A DNA stretch of 64,000 nucleotides from Spizellomyces sp. 'palustris' (lineage: Eukaryota > Chytridiomycota > Chytridiomycetes > Spizellomycetales > Spizellomycetaceae): assembly GCA_006535965.1 (NCBI GenBank), contig QEAR01000044.1, positions 106,887 through 170,886 on the forward strand, written 5' to 3'. Below, in pieces: positions 35,643 through 47,512 of the stretch. The notes beneath the pieces were generated by a model. The model worked only from the letters and a program-made list of their open reading frames with translations. It made no database searches and was not told the DNA's origin. Position 1 is the stretch's first letter, and every line of letters begins with the position of its first letter. The position numbers and the translations under genes were made by a program.

Positions 35643-38158
35643 TTAATTCTTCTCACCCTCACCCTGCTCAGTTTTTTTTCCACCATACTTTTCTTCTATC
35701 TTCTGCTTTCTGGCAACATAATCATCACTCAATCCCTTCATTATGTTCAGGTAAGCTTCCTCCTTCTTCTCCTGCTTTAGATTCTTCTCCCACCCCAAGC
35801 CCCACACCTCGCTTCGCTTCGGGAACAGGATCATCATGTCTTTCAGACTCCTCTCCAAGGCATCTCTGAACACAAAACTGTTCGTTTCCTTGCAGCTCTT
35901 CTTTGACGAAATGGAGAACTTAAGGTTATCCTTATCAATGGCGTAGTTTACACCATACCCGCTTGACACAACGGGACCGAACCCGCCGTAGAACCATTTG
36001 CCAGGTGACATGTTGCTCGACGACAAGCGGAACGTCATAGATTTGATGTAGGCGGGATCGGTAAAGAGCGTTGCTTTCTTGGCTTCTTCCTCGTTTTGAA
36101 TCATGCATCGAAGACCCAACATGTGCCGGTCAATACCTTTACCAAACGTGGCTTCTTTCATGTAATTAGACTGAGATTTTATAGCTTGGCGGAACCGAGC
36201 ACGCTTATCATCGTACTAAACCAGAGGGAAAATTTAATCGCAATACCTTCTGCTAGAACGGGTTACACATACCAGGATGTTATCATTATCGAAGGACTCG
36301 GCAAATGCCCAGGTATCTTTGGTCAAGCTCCTGCCCGTTTCCGTTCTACCGTGGAGGAATAGACGCGTTGAGGCGGACTCATACACCGCCGTGGGACCAC
36401 TCGGCTGCCCAGCAGGGCCTGGTACACGGCGCCATGCCAATTGCAACGCCAATTGGACGTACGCATCAGGGCTGGCTTTTGCTATGTATTAGCTGTTAGT
36501 ACAAAAAGGGTATGAAGTAATGGGGCACGATTCTTACCAACTTCCTTGATGTAGCGAGAGCCATATATGTCAGTTTGCAGTAAACAGCTCTCGGTATCAT
36601 CGATAAGCTCCTGGGCAGTTTTCTGGGCATCATCCATGAGCTTCGTAATCTCGTCATCTACAACCCATTGCAATTTCTTCGGGGTGGGTAAAGTCGACGA
36701 TTCGACATTTGCAGGATCTGCTGCAGGTTCACTTTCGGGCCGCACAACCGTTGAGGATTAGGCTCATCGGAAAAGGTCACAATGACTCTAAATAATGACT
36801 CACTTGGACAAGATGAAATCAAAGATCTTTCCGGGGATAACTGCGTCGGCTGGCGTGTGCTACACGATTGGTATATATGAATAACGCATCGCTGAACGTC
36901 GTTTGCCGATCTAAGTAGCTTCGTACCTCTCCATTTACACCTGCCCGTCCATTCGAGGAGACGATCAATTGCATAGCTTTGTCAAACCATCTGTTGCGGG
37001 CATTGAAGTTGTGGAAAATTTGATGATGGGACAGGTCAATGTTCTTCGATACCGCGTGGTCGTCCAAGCATACGGCAAACAGAGCGTCGTTGATAATGTC
37101 GAAGTTTTCTACATTGCGTTTGCTCAGGCTGGATAATCTGGCATGCGCTTTGAACCAGGTGTCTCGATGTCCGGCAGTGAGAATGCCAATGCCTGGTTCA
37201 GATGCACTGTGCAAACTGTCCTCTCCGACAGCATAGAGCAGCCTATCGAAACAATGTCATTTGAATCAGAGATCTGAGCGGTTTTGGATTCGTAAGAACA
37301 CTTACCTTTCAAGCTCTTTGATAGGCACACGGGAACCGTCTTCCCGAAGAACATCCACTTTGTAGATCTGATCTTTAGTAAGGACAATCACGTGCCTTGC
37401 CTTCGCTGGCCACACAGTCGAGATAGTATCCGGCTCCCCGGGTAGTCGGCTGGCGCCGAATTGGCATTTGTACTGATTCATGCAAAGTGGGGTATCCTTC
37501 ATATACTCAGCAGGCAATCGTTCAGTATCAACAAGATCCTTGAAGTTAAGCATGTTGTTGATGAGACCGGCTGCACGCTGGATTTGAAAGGTGGTGAGAA
37601 CACCTTTCGGTGGTGGCTTGCGCAGTAGATCTTTGGGATGGTTTGGATGATCGACAAATTGGCACCACCAATTGACATTGATCAAACTGGGATCGCGCCA
37701 TTCGAGATACGCCTTCTTCAGCCAGATTTCTTCCAGCCACGAATTCTATTACGGGACAGTTGGCAGTACGTTGAGAAATGCATGGTTTTAGCACAGGGAT
37801 TATTGGCAAACCCTACCTCTTGGGTTTTATCATACTCCTGGAGTCTTCGTTGCAATTCCCTGCCAAACCCTTCCGGTTTGAGGAACTGCTGCACCGCTGC
37901 TTCAGTAGTCGCATACTCCTCAGCAGTAAGCAGCGGCTGGCAACTCGCAAGATATTTTTCTGCCAAATTTTCAAGCGTTGGAACCGGCAAACGAGGAATC
38001 CGGGACTGGTTGTCAAAAGTCTTGACGGCAGGTGTTGAAAACAACCGGCTACATTGACAAAATCAGTAAGCAGAGGGCGCGAGCTCCAGAAAATAAAGAA
38101 AGCAAACGTACCAAGGTTGTCTCAGAGTAAAAGACCGCTGCAAGCGGAATAGTGGCAT
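35643..38158 (-). CDS. Carnitine O-acetyltransferase (choline/carnitine acyltransferase family)
   Basis: Moves acetyl groups between CoA and carnitine for transport between peroxisome, cytosol and mitochondria. ATG at 38158 gives MPLFRLQRSFTLRQPW, a basic, Ser/Arg-containing mitochondrial-type leader encoded by a 48-nt first exon. Then follow RIPRLPVPTLENLAEKYLAS, WWCQFVDHPNHPKDLL, PLCMNQYKCQFGASRLPGEP and YESASTRLFLHGRTETGRS, all family blocks. The catalytic His lies just after a splice: the exon ending NGRAGVNGE joins HTPADAVIPGKI. The common consensus at this place is EHSxxDG, so Thr and Ala replacements flank a retained His. The C-terminal substrate block GGFGPVVSSGYGVNYAIDK is intact. 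No peroxisomal C-terminal tripeptide is seen (ends EGEKN). Confidence 0.92.
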
Positions 38159-38329
38159 GATGGATCAGCAAGTCAAATGGCAGCAGCAAATGGCAACCCG
38201 GAAGTGCCCTCGTACTTGCACTTGCTCATCAGTGGCTGTCACGTGCCATCTCAGTGGGCCATGAATTCTGACATAAAGCACCAGCCCGACGTCTCACTGG
38301 ACATGTGCACTTGAAGGTCGGACTATACC

Positions 38330-39193
38330 ATGGATGCTTGGACCGCTAAGGAGTTTGCCTCGCGCATTGAAAGTCTTGGATCTGACTTCAAACCCGTGGC
38401 TGCCTCATTCCAAGGTATAACCCGGTTGGTGGGTGGATCTGGTATTGTCAAGCGGGAACTGGCGAAGGATATAATTTAAAACACCCATGTTTGGTCCGAA
38501 GCCCTCAAGGTAACAGGGCGTACAATTGTTTCCCTGCAAGCTCCCGCACTGGATGCATATCTGAAGGAGGAGATTAGGGTCGCGTCATTTGGCCTGCGGA
38601 GGAGGATAGTAAAAGCGATAGAAGCATGGACCAGTCAATATTCGAAAGTTTCACAGGGAAACGCGAGCCAAATGCAGAGTTCTGGGACCACTACGGACGT
38701 AAAGCATAAACACTGGCTCGAGGTGGCTGATAACTCCGTGAGTGATGCACCTGCTCAAAAAACTAAGCGACGCAGGATAGCACCACAGTTGATTGGGCCC
38801 GCAAGGTCATCAATAAGAAAGCCTGCCCAGGCATCGCAACTTGCCGACTTCAGTGATAGAAAGCAGAATGCTTTACGCAAAGGTGTGCTAAGTCCCGTTG
38901 GATATCGGCATGAGGATGATCATTCCGACGGAATCATTGTAGAAGGCGCGGATGGATTAGAAGTGCACGAGGAGGAGGAAGAGGAGGAAGACGAAATTGA
39001 GGGAATGTCACCCAAGCAGCGAGAATCGCAGTTACAGGACGAGGCCGTAGGCGAATACGGCCACGATCGAGATCACAATGTTACCGAAGAGATTGCGGGT
39101 TATCGGGGTGAAGAAGATGAACAGGACGCCGACGATGTAATAGTTCTTGACAGTGATGATGACTTATATGATGAAAAACGAGCCGCCATATAA
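38330..39193 (+). CDS. SAM-domain-like protein with acidic C-terminus, unknown function
   Basis: Not recognised as a named gene. Residues 1-28 (MDAWTAKEFASRIESLGSDF onward), joined across an intron (38415-38501, donor CAAG|GTATAA, acceptor CCGAAG) to ALKVTGRTIVSLQAPALDAY and FGLRRRIVKAIEAW, form a pattern like a SAM (sterile alpha motif) domain. The G-R-T-I-V-S-L turn and the final FGLRRRIVKAI helix are its best marks. The remainder is probably disordered: a basic KTKRRR nuclear-localisation-like cluster, then a long Glu/Asp-rich tail ending DVIVLDSDDDLYDEKRAAI, where IVLDSDDD resembles a SUMO-interacting motif. Protein interaction in the nucleus is a reasonable guess. About 258 residues. Convergent with the PhzF-like gene, 70 bp apart. 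Confidence 0.7.
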
Positions 39194-39262
39194 TGTTGAT
39201 TTACAGTGCCGCAAGGCTGGAGGGAGAAGCATGTGATCCAGTGTGTACGGACAAATTGAATC

Positions 39263-40328
39263 CTATGCCAAGAACAGTTTCCCCTCCGCTACAACTACCG
39301 CATCTCCTACCAACTTAACCCGCCCTTTTTCTTGCAACCAAGTAACTTCAAGAATGCCTCCTCTTTCACTAGCCTGATATGCAGCTAGAGGCTGGTTTTC
39401 TTTTCCAAGCTTCTTAGACCAATGAACCGCTAGCGTACAATGAGCTGATCCAGTCACCGGGTCTTCTGGAATACCTGTATCTGCAGAAAACACTCGGGAA
39501 ATGAAGTGGAAGTCCTTGTAAGATACTGGTGCTGCGCGAGTAATTATCAGACCCCGAGTTTTGAGGGTGGCCTGTGTTCAATGCTTCATCAGCTGGTGCA
39601 TCCATCACGCATCACACAGTGCTCTGTTACGTACCAACGCTGAGAAATCCACTTTGACTTCCTCGATATTGACTGCTTCGCTCACTTCCACGACCACATC
39701 CAGCCTGCTCCTACCCACAAAGATGAGATCTGAACGGTCCAGTCCAAAGACGGTCCCGACAATGTCCCAGTCCGCTTCGGAACTTTCGACTGACGGCTCT
39801 GCTGGAAAGTCCAGCTCGACCTTCCCCTTACCAGCGCTCGGGCCGGCGGTCACAAAGCCACTTTGTGTGTGGAAGGAAACTGGGACAGATTTCGGAACAA
39901 GGTTTTTTGTATATAGGAAGTGGGCAGAGGCGAGTGTTGCATGACCACAAAGGGCAATCTCCACGGTAGGTGTGAACCAGCGAATGTGGAATGAAGGAGA
40001 ATTCGGACTGGAGGTTGCGTGTTTTATCAGGAAAGCGGTTTCGGAAAGATTGAATTCTCTGGCAAAAGATATCATGAGATATACAGCTGAATTGTGACAA
40101 CTCTGCATATTCATGACTGTAGAACACATGGTCTCTACCTGCCAATTTTCTGCAGAAAGCTATCATCCGGGTAGGTTTCCTCCTCGAGAAGAATGACGGC
40201 AGCAGGGTTTCCGCGGAAACGCTCTGGGGTGAATGCATCTATAACCGTCTACATTATTGGTTAGTGAGAAGCACATTTATATCCCTAATTCTAAAAGCAC
40301 ATACATAGTCCAATGTTGACGCGACCAT
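39263..40328 (-). CDS. PhzF-family isomerase-like protein
   Basis: Member of the PhzF/diaminopimelate-epimerase fold family; the physiological substrate of eukaryotic members is mostly unknown. A 24-nt first exon (MVASTLDY) joins TVIDAFTPERFRGNPAAVIL, which carries the F-x-G-N-P block of the family. Next come REFNLSETAFLIKHA, with the Glu that aligns to the catalytic acid of PhzF, and FTPTVEIALCGHATLASAH (G-H-A-T block). The second half has VFSADTGIPEDPVTGSAHCT, the matching EDPVTGSAH motif. Four or five exons; ends at 39263 with GKLFLA. Both halves are intact, so it is probably an active protein. Confidence 0.92.
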
Positions 40329-41067
40329 GATTCTCCTTAGATCTAAGGGTGAACTTTAACTTTGAGGATAACTCAATGATCGGGCCTTTAAATAATTTGG
40401 ATTACTCAGCATCTGGACGTGACGTGGACTGATCGACGCGCCATGATTGGACTGTGACCACCAACCGTGGATAAGACGACATTGGGTGCGTGTTGTGATT
40501 TTCGGAGCGCATGCTGGATTATAGGCAGTGATTCCACGATTCTCATATTAATTATTCCTTCCATATTGGCTCAATGTCGTGTGGTAGACCAAGTACCATG
40601 CCATACGATTAAATGAACTTTGAGAACACACCTCTTCCAGGAGACGATTTGAGGGGCCAAGATGGGCAGCAGCATCTTTCCTTTTTCTTCTTTCTGAAAG
40701 CAGGTAGCTTCCCTATCTTCGACATGCTAAATAACCTGCCTTCCTGGCACTTTGCCCATCCTGACAACATACGGAGTAAACATTGATATGCTCAAATCAA
40801 CAGGCCCCTGGCCATGTGGTCATTGTGCTTGTTCAGTGTGGCATATTACTAAATTAATCTTCTCTGCGTGCATGCAAGGAAATCCACATGAATTCCATCC
40901 CACCCCATTATTGATCTATATACACAATGTTTTTTGCGCATTCGTTTTTTCTTTTTCTTTTCAAGGCTGGTTGATGTCTAGAAAATGTGATTCGGTATAT
41001 TGTTCACCTTTACCTACGGCTATTAAAAGAGTTAATGGAACCAAGATATCAATGGGACGAGAGAATC
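40329..41067. other. Intergenic stretch between the PhzF-like and eIF2B-gamma genes
   Basis: About 740 bp upstream of the PhzF-like gene and downstream of eIF2B-gamma. AT-rich with T-runs (40940-40960). I see no gene or named motif. Confidence 0.5.
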
Positions 41068-43225
41068 TAGGAATGGAATAACATACTTTCTTTGTCGACA
41101 ACATACTTGGGCCCAACTTCACAATCTTTTAGCTGGGCTTTCTCGAGGACCTTTGCATGTTGACTAATGATGCACCCGTCCAGTTTTACTCTGCGCGGAA
41201 GAATTTCATAAATTATGCGGATTTGCCTCCTCGAATAAGCGACCTGAGACTTACTGGTCTTCGATCACTACGTAATCCATTATCACTGAGTTGACGATCT
41301 TGACGTTCTTTCCAATTGTACAGTGCTTGCCAATGATAGTTTTTTTAACGCTGCACCGTTCGCCGATCTGTGAATACTCCCCAATCATAGAGTCGGGCCC
41401 AAACTACGTTAAACAGATATGTGAGCACTTGAGTACCATCATTACTCCCAAACTCTTCTCGTAGGCTACCTGCGTTTGCTTAGCCCTCATTTCGCTTCCG
41501 CTTGGATTTTTCTCGGGAACATTCTTCGCCAACTACAACAGGTGTTCAGTTTCCATCAGAGGTAATTAATGAAGTCTGCTATGTTGCTACCAACCTGACG
41601 ATTTATCTCTCCAAAAGCCCACACTGTGTTCGCTCGCGCGCAAAATGAATCTCGGCAAATAACGGCAGCGCAGACAACCTGTTGTCCGTTCGATGTAGTT
41701 GCCTTCTTTAATGGTTCAGTAGCCGCGTTTGGAGGGGAATGTGAATCGTCAGATTGGCTTTCCGCTCTTTGAACTACTGTGAGCAGTCACGTAAACGTTG
41801 CATGCCAGGAATTGATATACAGGAAAGAGTGTACTACGTCTGTTACTGACATTGTTCGATGCCTGCGCTATTGGTTGTCGAAAGAAGTTGGGCTTCTTGA
41901 AGAGGATCTGGATTTGCCGCGAGGACTATAAATAACAATTATCAGCTGCAAATATGAGTGACGTTATCCACAACTTCTTACATCCGGCGACTTACGCTCA
42001 TCGATATGCTCTGCTTTCATAGCTCTTTTGCTGTACTGACATTGTACGAGGTATCGCAGCAGATCCTTTCGGACACTTGAAATAGACTTGTTGCCCGCGA
42101 TCACATCCAGTACCCATCGCTTGAATATATACACGTGAGCGTCACGAAGGCTGGTGTGAACTCTGACCCGAGGAAATCTAGGTAAAGTACTAGGTTGGAA
42201 AACAGGCTGTCATATTTCAGGCTTGCTATGACACGTACTTTCGCAGCATGGCAGCACGCATCCGTAACGATTCTCCGACATCCTCTTGAGCTTTTGCGTA
42301 TACAAGGCGTCCCTTCGCACCCTCAATACCGATGTACTGAGCGTACTCTAGTGTCGGAGTCAGAAATGACTATTGAGAGGCGGAGTGCTGGGCAACTAAT
42401 TACCATCCTTCTTGCAGGGTCGCTCAGCAGCACTCTCCAACTTCTGAAAATCATATAAGAGAGTCGTGACGGTTGGCCCATGGATTCGATGCAGATCAAT
42501 GAGATGATGTGGAGGAAGATCGGTGATAACATCGCATGTCATGACGATGAAGTCAAGCTACGAAAAAGTCACTTCGTTAATCCAGTGCGGATCCTCTCCA
42601 AAGATCTGCTTCATCATTTACTTTGATGTGATCCTTCGCCGATCGCAATGCATCAGCTGTCCCTTCGCCGTGCGGAACTTGTAATACTTGCACTTTGATT
42701 TGAAGATCGCTGAATTCTTCGTACTTATCCACTTGCATTGCGATCTCCTGCCTCGAGTTGGGCGGACACAGTACAAGAATATCTACACATTTCACACGCA
42801 TTCAATTGGCTAGTTACAAGGAGCGTTATAGCCGTTTACGCACCCTGAACCCTTGCCGCTTCCAACCATTGAAGTTGATAGTGTATCATAGGCTTTCCAG
42901 CGACAGGTAGAGCGGCCTTAGGGAGTTTTGATGTCCGTTTCGCATCAGTATCATCCGTTAATGTATCCAACCTTCAAGGAGGAAAGTAGGTATTTCCGAT
43001 CTATAAGAATAGCAATTGCGGCACCTACCCTCCCCAGTCCCGCGGCCTGCCCGCAAGAATAACAGCCTGAAGAGTCAGATTGGTTGCAGGAGCATGTCAA
43101 TGGGTTGTGTCATGGGCAGGGATGATCGAACAAGCGGTTGCCAAAGGAGGCTTCCAGTAGCTTACCTGAAATTCTTTGACAGGATGTACGGCAGACTTTA
43201 TCGTTGTATCCTTGTAGAGAAACAT
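41068..43225 (-). CDS. GCD1: Translation initiation factor eIF2B subunit gamma
   Basis: Catalytic-subcomplex partner of eIF2B-epsilon in the nucleotide-exchange factor for eIF2; target of the integrated stress response that controls Gcn4-type regulation. ATG at 43225: MFLYKDTTIKSAVHPVKEFQ, then AVILAGRPRDWGG, an N-terminal nucleotidyltransferase-like fold. LPKAALPVAGKPMIHYQLQW is the eIF2B-gamma form of the pyrophosphorylase signature. Then DILVLCPPNSRQEIAMQVDK, a DLPPHHLIDLHRIHGPTVTT block and YVGIEGAKGRLVYAKA. The C-terminus is a left-handed beta-helix with hexapeptide repeats (CTIGKNVKIVNSVIMDYVVI), ending PKYVVDKESMLFHS. About nine introns. GPRDWGG is altered from the usual GGxGxR loop, as expected for the non-catalytic gamma subunit. 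Confidence 0.9.
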
Positions 43226-43324
43226 CGTTCGGGCTTAAGGTACCGTGCAGGACACGGATAATGTCTAGTAGGCTAGGTATCTAGCGGTTTGATTAATTCA
43301 AATGTGAGTAAACCGTTAATCAAA

Positions 43325-43346
43325 TTAACCCTAACCCTAACCCTAA
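43325..43346. repeat. Interstitial telomere-type repeat (telobox-like) upstream of eIF2B-gamma
   Basis: The sequence reads TTAA followed by three CCCTAA units (43329-43346), the C-strand of the TTAGGG telomere repeat. It lies about 100-120 bp upstream of the eIF2B-gamma start codon, in the short spacer after MRS2. Just left of it an inverted repeat (TTTGATTAA near 43287 and TTAATCAAA near 43315) is present. It may be a Tbf1/Teb1-type binding site or a scar of telomere DNA insertion. Confidence 0.8.
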
Positions 43347-43491
43347 TGCCTCATTTACTGAGCCCACTCCGTTAACACAGAGACGCAAGTACAGTAGTTT
43401 ACAGTTACCGCTATAACTTATATTTAAAACTAGAAGAGCTAGTTAAAGACGCATATATGTAGGCAAGAATCAAAAGAATACTATTTAATAT

Positions 43492-45254
43492 TCAAAGTGA
43501 ATTGCGTTTCTTAAAGCCCCCAGCGGCTATCAACCTCTTCAATCGTGTCGCCGCAATCACATAAAAGCTAACAGCAATTATAATAGCCGTTCCGGTGACC
43601 GCCCAAAACACTCCCTGAGTTTGTTCCAGATTGGTCGTTAGGTTCATTCCAAAAAGACTAGCAACCAGCGCCCCTGTGGATATGGCCACAGTAGCAAGTG
43701 TGGCTTTCAATTCATAGTTGATGAGTTGGTTCCGTCGTGAGTCTAGGACGATGTTGGTAATGGCTTGCGTTGCTGATATATTGGTTGAGAGTTGATGTGT
43801 AGCATTAGAAATCTCTGTTGCAGAATTTGACAGTCGAGGTTAGTCATCACAGAAATTGTAAAGGGAGTGTCAGGCACTCACCATCGGTCAAATTGAGATA
43901 ATGTTCGAAGAGTAGCTCCGCTTCTATATGATCGGAGATTTTGTTTGGTCGACCTGCGGCTTTGGCAGTCAAATACATGCCTGCAAGGTCTTCATCGCTA
44001 ATACAATGCAAATTGAGCGCGTTAGTCATGATACCTTTATCCATTGCTGCCACTATCCACAAACAATGTTCAGATACTTGTTTAGAATGTCGATAAATAC
44101 TCCACGAATCGCGTTCACTTTTATTGCAAATTGATCAATGCCTCGTCTGCTCAACAACAAGGCTTTCAGCTCCTCTTCGGCGACGCGCTCATCGAGCCTC
44201 TCTAATGTATGGGTGACACGAGCAAAAAGTTCCAGCTGCTCAGCTTGAAGGGCGGCAATGACGGTGAGGAGAATGGTTTCTAATGCACTAGTTCTTGCTC
44301 AGAGGTTGCAGGGGAACAAAAGTCCATCTTGGTTGATTGAGCTTACCGAAATTCGTATGAACCCTCCTGTATTTTCAGGTTCGTAGATAGCTCTTGAAGA
44401 AACTCCGACGAATAGCTGTTAGACCCTAGGGTATCCGCCATGATTGCCATATCGGCTGAAGGACAAAATGTAAACAGATGAGAAAGGGAGGCATAATAGA
44501 TGAAAATAATAGCCAGCTCAACCTTTAATAAGCGCCTTAAAATGCAGCAAGTTTACCAGAATTGCTTTTTCCCGAACTAGGATCGTGGGAAGTTGTTCTG
44601 AGTACGTGTTATCCATCTAGTCGCAGGATAACAACATGGAAGCTTGATAAGGGTGCTTCTTCGTTGAACAAATTTGAAGATGTGTTACCTTTCTCAAATC
44701 ACGAGGTTGCAGGGAATGCCTCGAGCATATCCCAATCTTCGAGAACTCTCCCTCTAGTGGTCTTTGCATGTCGCCGTTTGCATCGAATATCTGCAGATAT
44801 GTTTTGGACGATACAGACAGACGTCCAAAAATCATATGCTAGGCGGCCTCCCACCTACCAGAGCCTTAAGTTTTAGAGTTTTCTTCGTCCCAGGAATATT
44901 TGTTGCAGGACTGGGTAGTGTTCCACCCTCCGCTCTGGAAAAAGAAACAGACTCCCCAAGGCCTCGCCGGTGAATGGATTCTTTGGGAGGAACAGCTGTA
45001 GAAGAGCGTTCGGGCGGCGTATGACCGAAAGCTGCATCGTTTCGGCGCTGGGAGGTCTCCTTTTCGAAAGTTTCTAACTTCAGCAGGCGGGTTGAATTGA
45101 AATTTCGCCATGCAGTGCAATCATTCATATATGGCCACTGCGTTCTGCAGGAATTGACTTTCTCAGAGCCCATGACTGTAGTCTGTTGAATAAGGCCACG
45201 TCTGCCCGATCTAAGACGACCGATCAGCGCGGGGAGGACTCGGGGAACCGACAT
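43492..45254 (-). CDS. MRS2: Mitochondrial magnesium channel Mrs2 (CorA family)
   Basis: Pentameric Mg2+ channel of the inner mitochondrial membrane. ATG at 45254 opens a basic presequence, MSVPRVLPALIGRLRSGRRG. The CorA/Mrs2 core includes LREKAILVNLLHFKALIK-like and DMAIMADTLGSNSYSSEF-like blocks in middle exons. These are followed by the helix DEDLAGMYLTAKAAGRPNKI then EAELLFEHYLNLTD. The last exon holds the two transmembrane segments with the diagnostic selectivity motif in ASLFGMNLTTNLEQ, then GVFWAVTGTAIIIAVSFYVI and a basic C-terminus. About seven introns; the boundaries around 44100-44560 were not all resolved. Confidence 0.9.
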
Positions 45255-45851
45255 ATCTCTATGTGGATGAGACTGGCACAAGCAGATATAAGCAGGTGGA
45301 GAGGCTTGGTTTCCGGCCGCAAATGTCTAGAACTGTACTGCAAAACCTCATGTGGCAGCCAGACCATGGAGTGACGCGAGGCCGCATGAGATCTTCATGA
45401 TGCTTTCGTAACCAATCCCGATCTGGTTGGGATTCTTCATCAACGTCCAAACTATTCTCGTCTATGAACTTCTCGCTGCGTTGCTCGCATCAAATGCATA
45501 CCATCAAGTCCATCATAATGTATGTCTAGAGATATGCCTTCAGTGGGTATTATGATTTGTCCACCGTAATTTAATAGTGCGGAGCCGATAGATGTTGGCA
45601 CTAAGTAGAGCTTGAAGTCTGGTTCAAATTAAGCGTTGTACCAGTTCAAATGCGCTTTGTTATAGCCCTAGATGTTTTGCGGGTTACTGCAGTGGGATGT
45701 ACTCTCGCGATATTCACACACTGTGAGTTGTCTGTGACAGATGGGCATACGCCATGGCGCTTGGCTGCGCCACAATTGCTGACCATACAAGCGAAAGTTG
45801 GTTTTGGTGGATGGGCTTCGTGGTAACTCTCCGATTCTCAGAACTCGAACC
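45255..45851. promoter_or_regulatory. Divergent promoter region between MRS2 and DCP1
   Basis: About 600 bp between the two start codons with no supported coding frame. No motif I can name. Confidence 0.45.
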
Positions 45852-46892
45852 ATGGACCCGGCAGCGCGACTTGCCGTGAACTTGAACGTCCTTCGGCGGC
45901 ACGACTCGAATATAGTGGCAATACTCGACAGTTCTAGTCATGTTGTTGTGTACGATTTTGACCAGCAGAGCTCAAGTTGGGTGGGGAACGACTGGCGCTC
46001 TTAGATCTCACCGTCTGCGTTCTCTGATGGCGTCGCTGTACATCATCCATCTACAGACTAAGAAAGGAATTGAAGGCACAATGTTTGTCTTCCAACGATC
46101 GGTAGAGCCTTTTTACGGCCTATTTGTGATGAACCGCTTGGGTATCGAGAACTTGATGGTACTTCTCAGCGCAGATATGGAGGTTCAGCTCATGCAGGAA
46201 TTCGTTATATATCGAAAGCCTGACGGTGCGAAGCGCTTGATTAAATTTCAGAGTCTTAGTGCAAATATTGAGCATTTTCTCACTCTCGGGGTAGATAGTG
46301 GTGATAGTGTTCAAGGTCTTTGGATGTACGAGACAGAAGACCGGACACGGTTGTACACAACACTCCTGAAATACCAATCTGCGATCGCTGGGGTTGCACC
46401 AATTTCCAGTGCACAGCCGCAACAGGCATATGGACAGCCGGTGGACATCATGGCAATGTTTCAGCGGGCGAAAAACGTCGGACCCGGAGATACCACATCG
46501 CACGGATCATTACCACATCAACCACTGGCGCAACGCGAGCTTGCTATTCCGCACGTATGAACGAAGAGCACATAGGCTTCAAGTTGCTAATATAGCACCT
46601 ACGTTCTCATTTTGAAATTTTGTCTCTTCCCAGGTTACAGCGCCCCCCATTACTCCTCAGCAGCGTCAGATTCAGCGCTTGAATGATATCTGGCAGTGGA
46701 TCGAAGACCTCGCGCCATTGCCGGGTAAAGGAAGTCTCTCTGACTTGGAGTTTCAACGAAGAGTGGCGAAATTGTCTCAGGTATGACTAGGGAACTCTGT
46801 GCATTCCCTGTCCCCTGCTCTTACATGATCAACAGGATCAAGTATTTTTGGACGCAATGTATCGAAGTTATCGATGGGAGCGACCAACATAA
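45852..46892 (+). CDS. DCP1: mRNA decapping activator Dcp1 (EVH1 domain)
   Basis: Cofactor of the Dcp2 decapping enzyme in cytoplasmic 5'-3' mRNA decay. Exon 1 (45852-45980) encodes MDPAARLAVNLNVLRRHDSN with IVAILDSSSHVVVYDFD. After a GTGGGG..CTACAG intron, exon 2 reads TKKGIEGTMFVFQRSVEPFY, GLFVMNRLGIENLMVLLSAD and QGLWMYETEDRTRLYTTLLK. This is the Dcp1 EVH1 fold with its W-M-Y/F-x-x-x-D-R element. Ser/Gln-rich linker follows. The last exons contain LNDIWQWIEDLAPLPGKGSL and a C-terminus YRWERPT ending at 46892. The tail helix may serve self-association as in animal Dcp1, an inference. Confidence 0.92.
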
Positions 46893-46928
46893 ACGTTGAG
46901 GAGTCTTGCATCTCCATATGCGTAGAAC

Positions 46929-47512
46929 CTATTTAATATAGGCTGCATCGATGATAGAGCTGAAGACGTGCTTGACTGAAGGATTTGAGCCAATGACTTC
47001 TTTACTCCCACATATGTACACCACCTGAGAGAACACATAGCCTTTGTGTCGGTTCCCATCTCCCAACAACCGAGCATGGCGAATTTCATTCTAGGAATTC
47101 AAGATCTCTCCAGCCGTTTGTTCTGTTACATAACCAACAGTTGTGATGATACTTATTTGCCAGCGTGGCAAACTGAAGGGAAAAGTCTTCCTGTTCTTGC
47201 TACCTGATGTTGCAGGGCATAGTCTCTTGTTGTGTCCGCGAAACGCGTACCTGTACAAACTGGGCTTGTTCAAGCGTCCCTAACCTGACTCTGGACTTCT
47301 GTCAACCCATGACCCGGCGTCCTTGCTCCAGGCGTTCGATAACTTATTCCAATGTATATGATATCGAATTTTCCGTTGTTTATAGATTGAGTAAATTTCG
47401 TCAAGCGGTTCGTTTTGCCGCTGGTTCGGGTTGCGTTCTGCTTTCCACTGGTGTCTGTATATATTGTTGACTGCCCATTAACGCGTTTTAGCATTGCCTT
47501 GCGATGATACAT
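46929..47512 (-). CDS. Unrecognised spliced gene
   Basis: I do not recognise the product. The last exon is convincingly protein-like: NEIRHARLLGDGNRHKGYVF then SQVVYICGSKEVIGSNPSVK then HVFSSIIDAAYIK and a stop at 46929. It is preceded by an acceptor TTCCTAG. Upstream, in-frame joins through GTAACA and GTAGCA donors give LPRWQISIITTVGY and VRVSRTQQETMPCN, and before these a basic region starting MYHRKAMLKRVNGQSTIYTD. The inferred introns are only 31-45 nt, shorter than most in this window, and the N-terminal part is weak. The true gene may begin further upstream, perhaps at 48099. Its end lies 37 bp from the convergent DCP1 stop. Confidence 0.4.

Noticed and set aside
47141-47281. Plus-strand frame ending LYKLGLFKRP that looks like a basic ribosomal-protein tail
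   Set aside because: No upstream exon with a start, and the minus strand of the same region gives a longer, in-frame spliced product.
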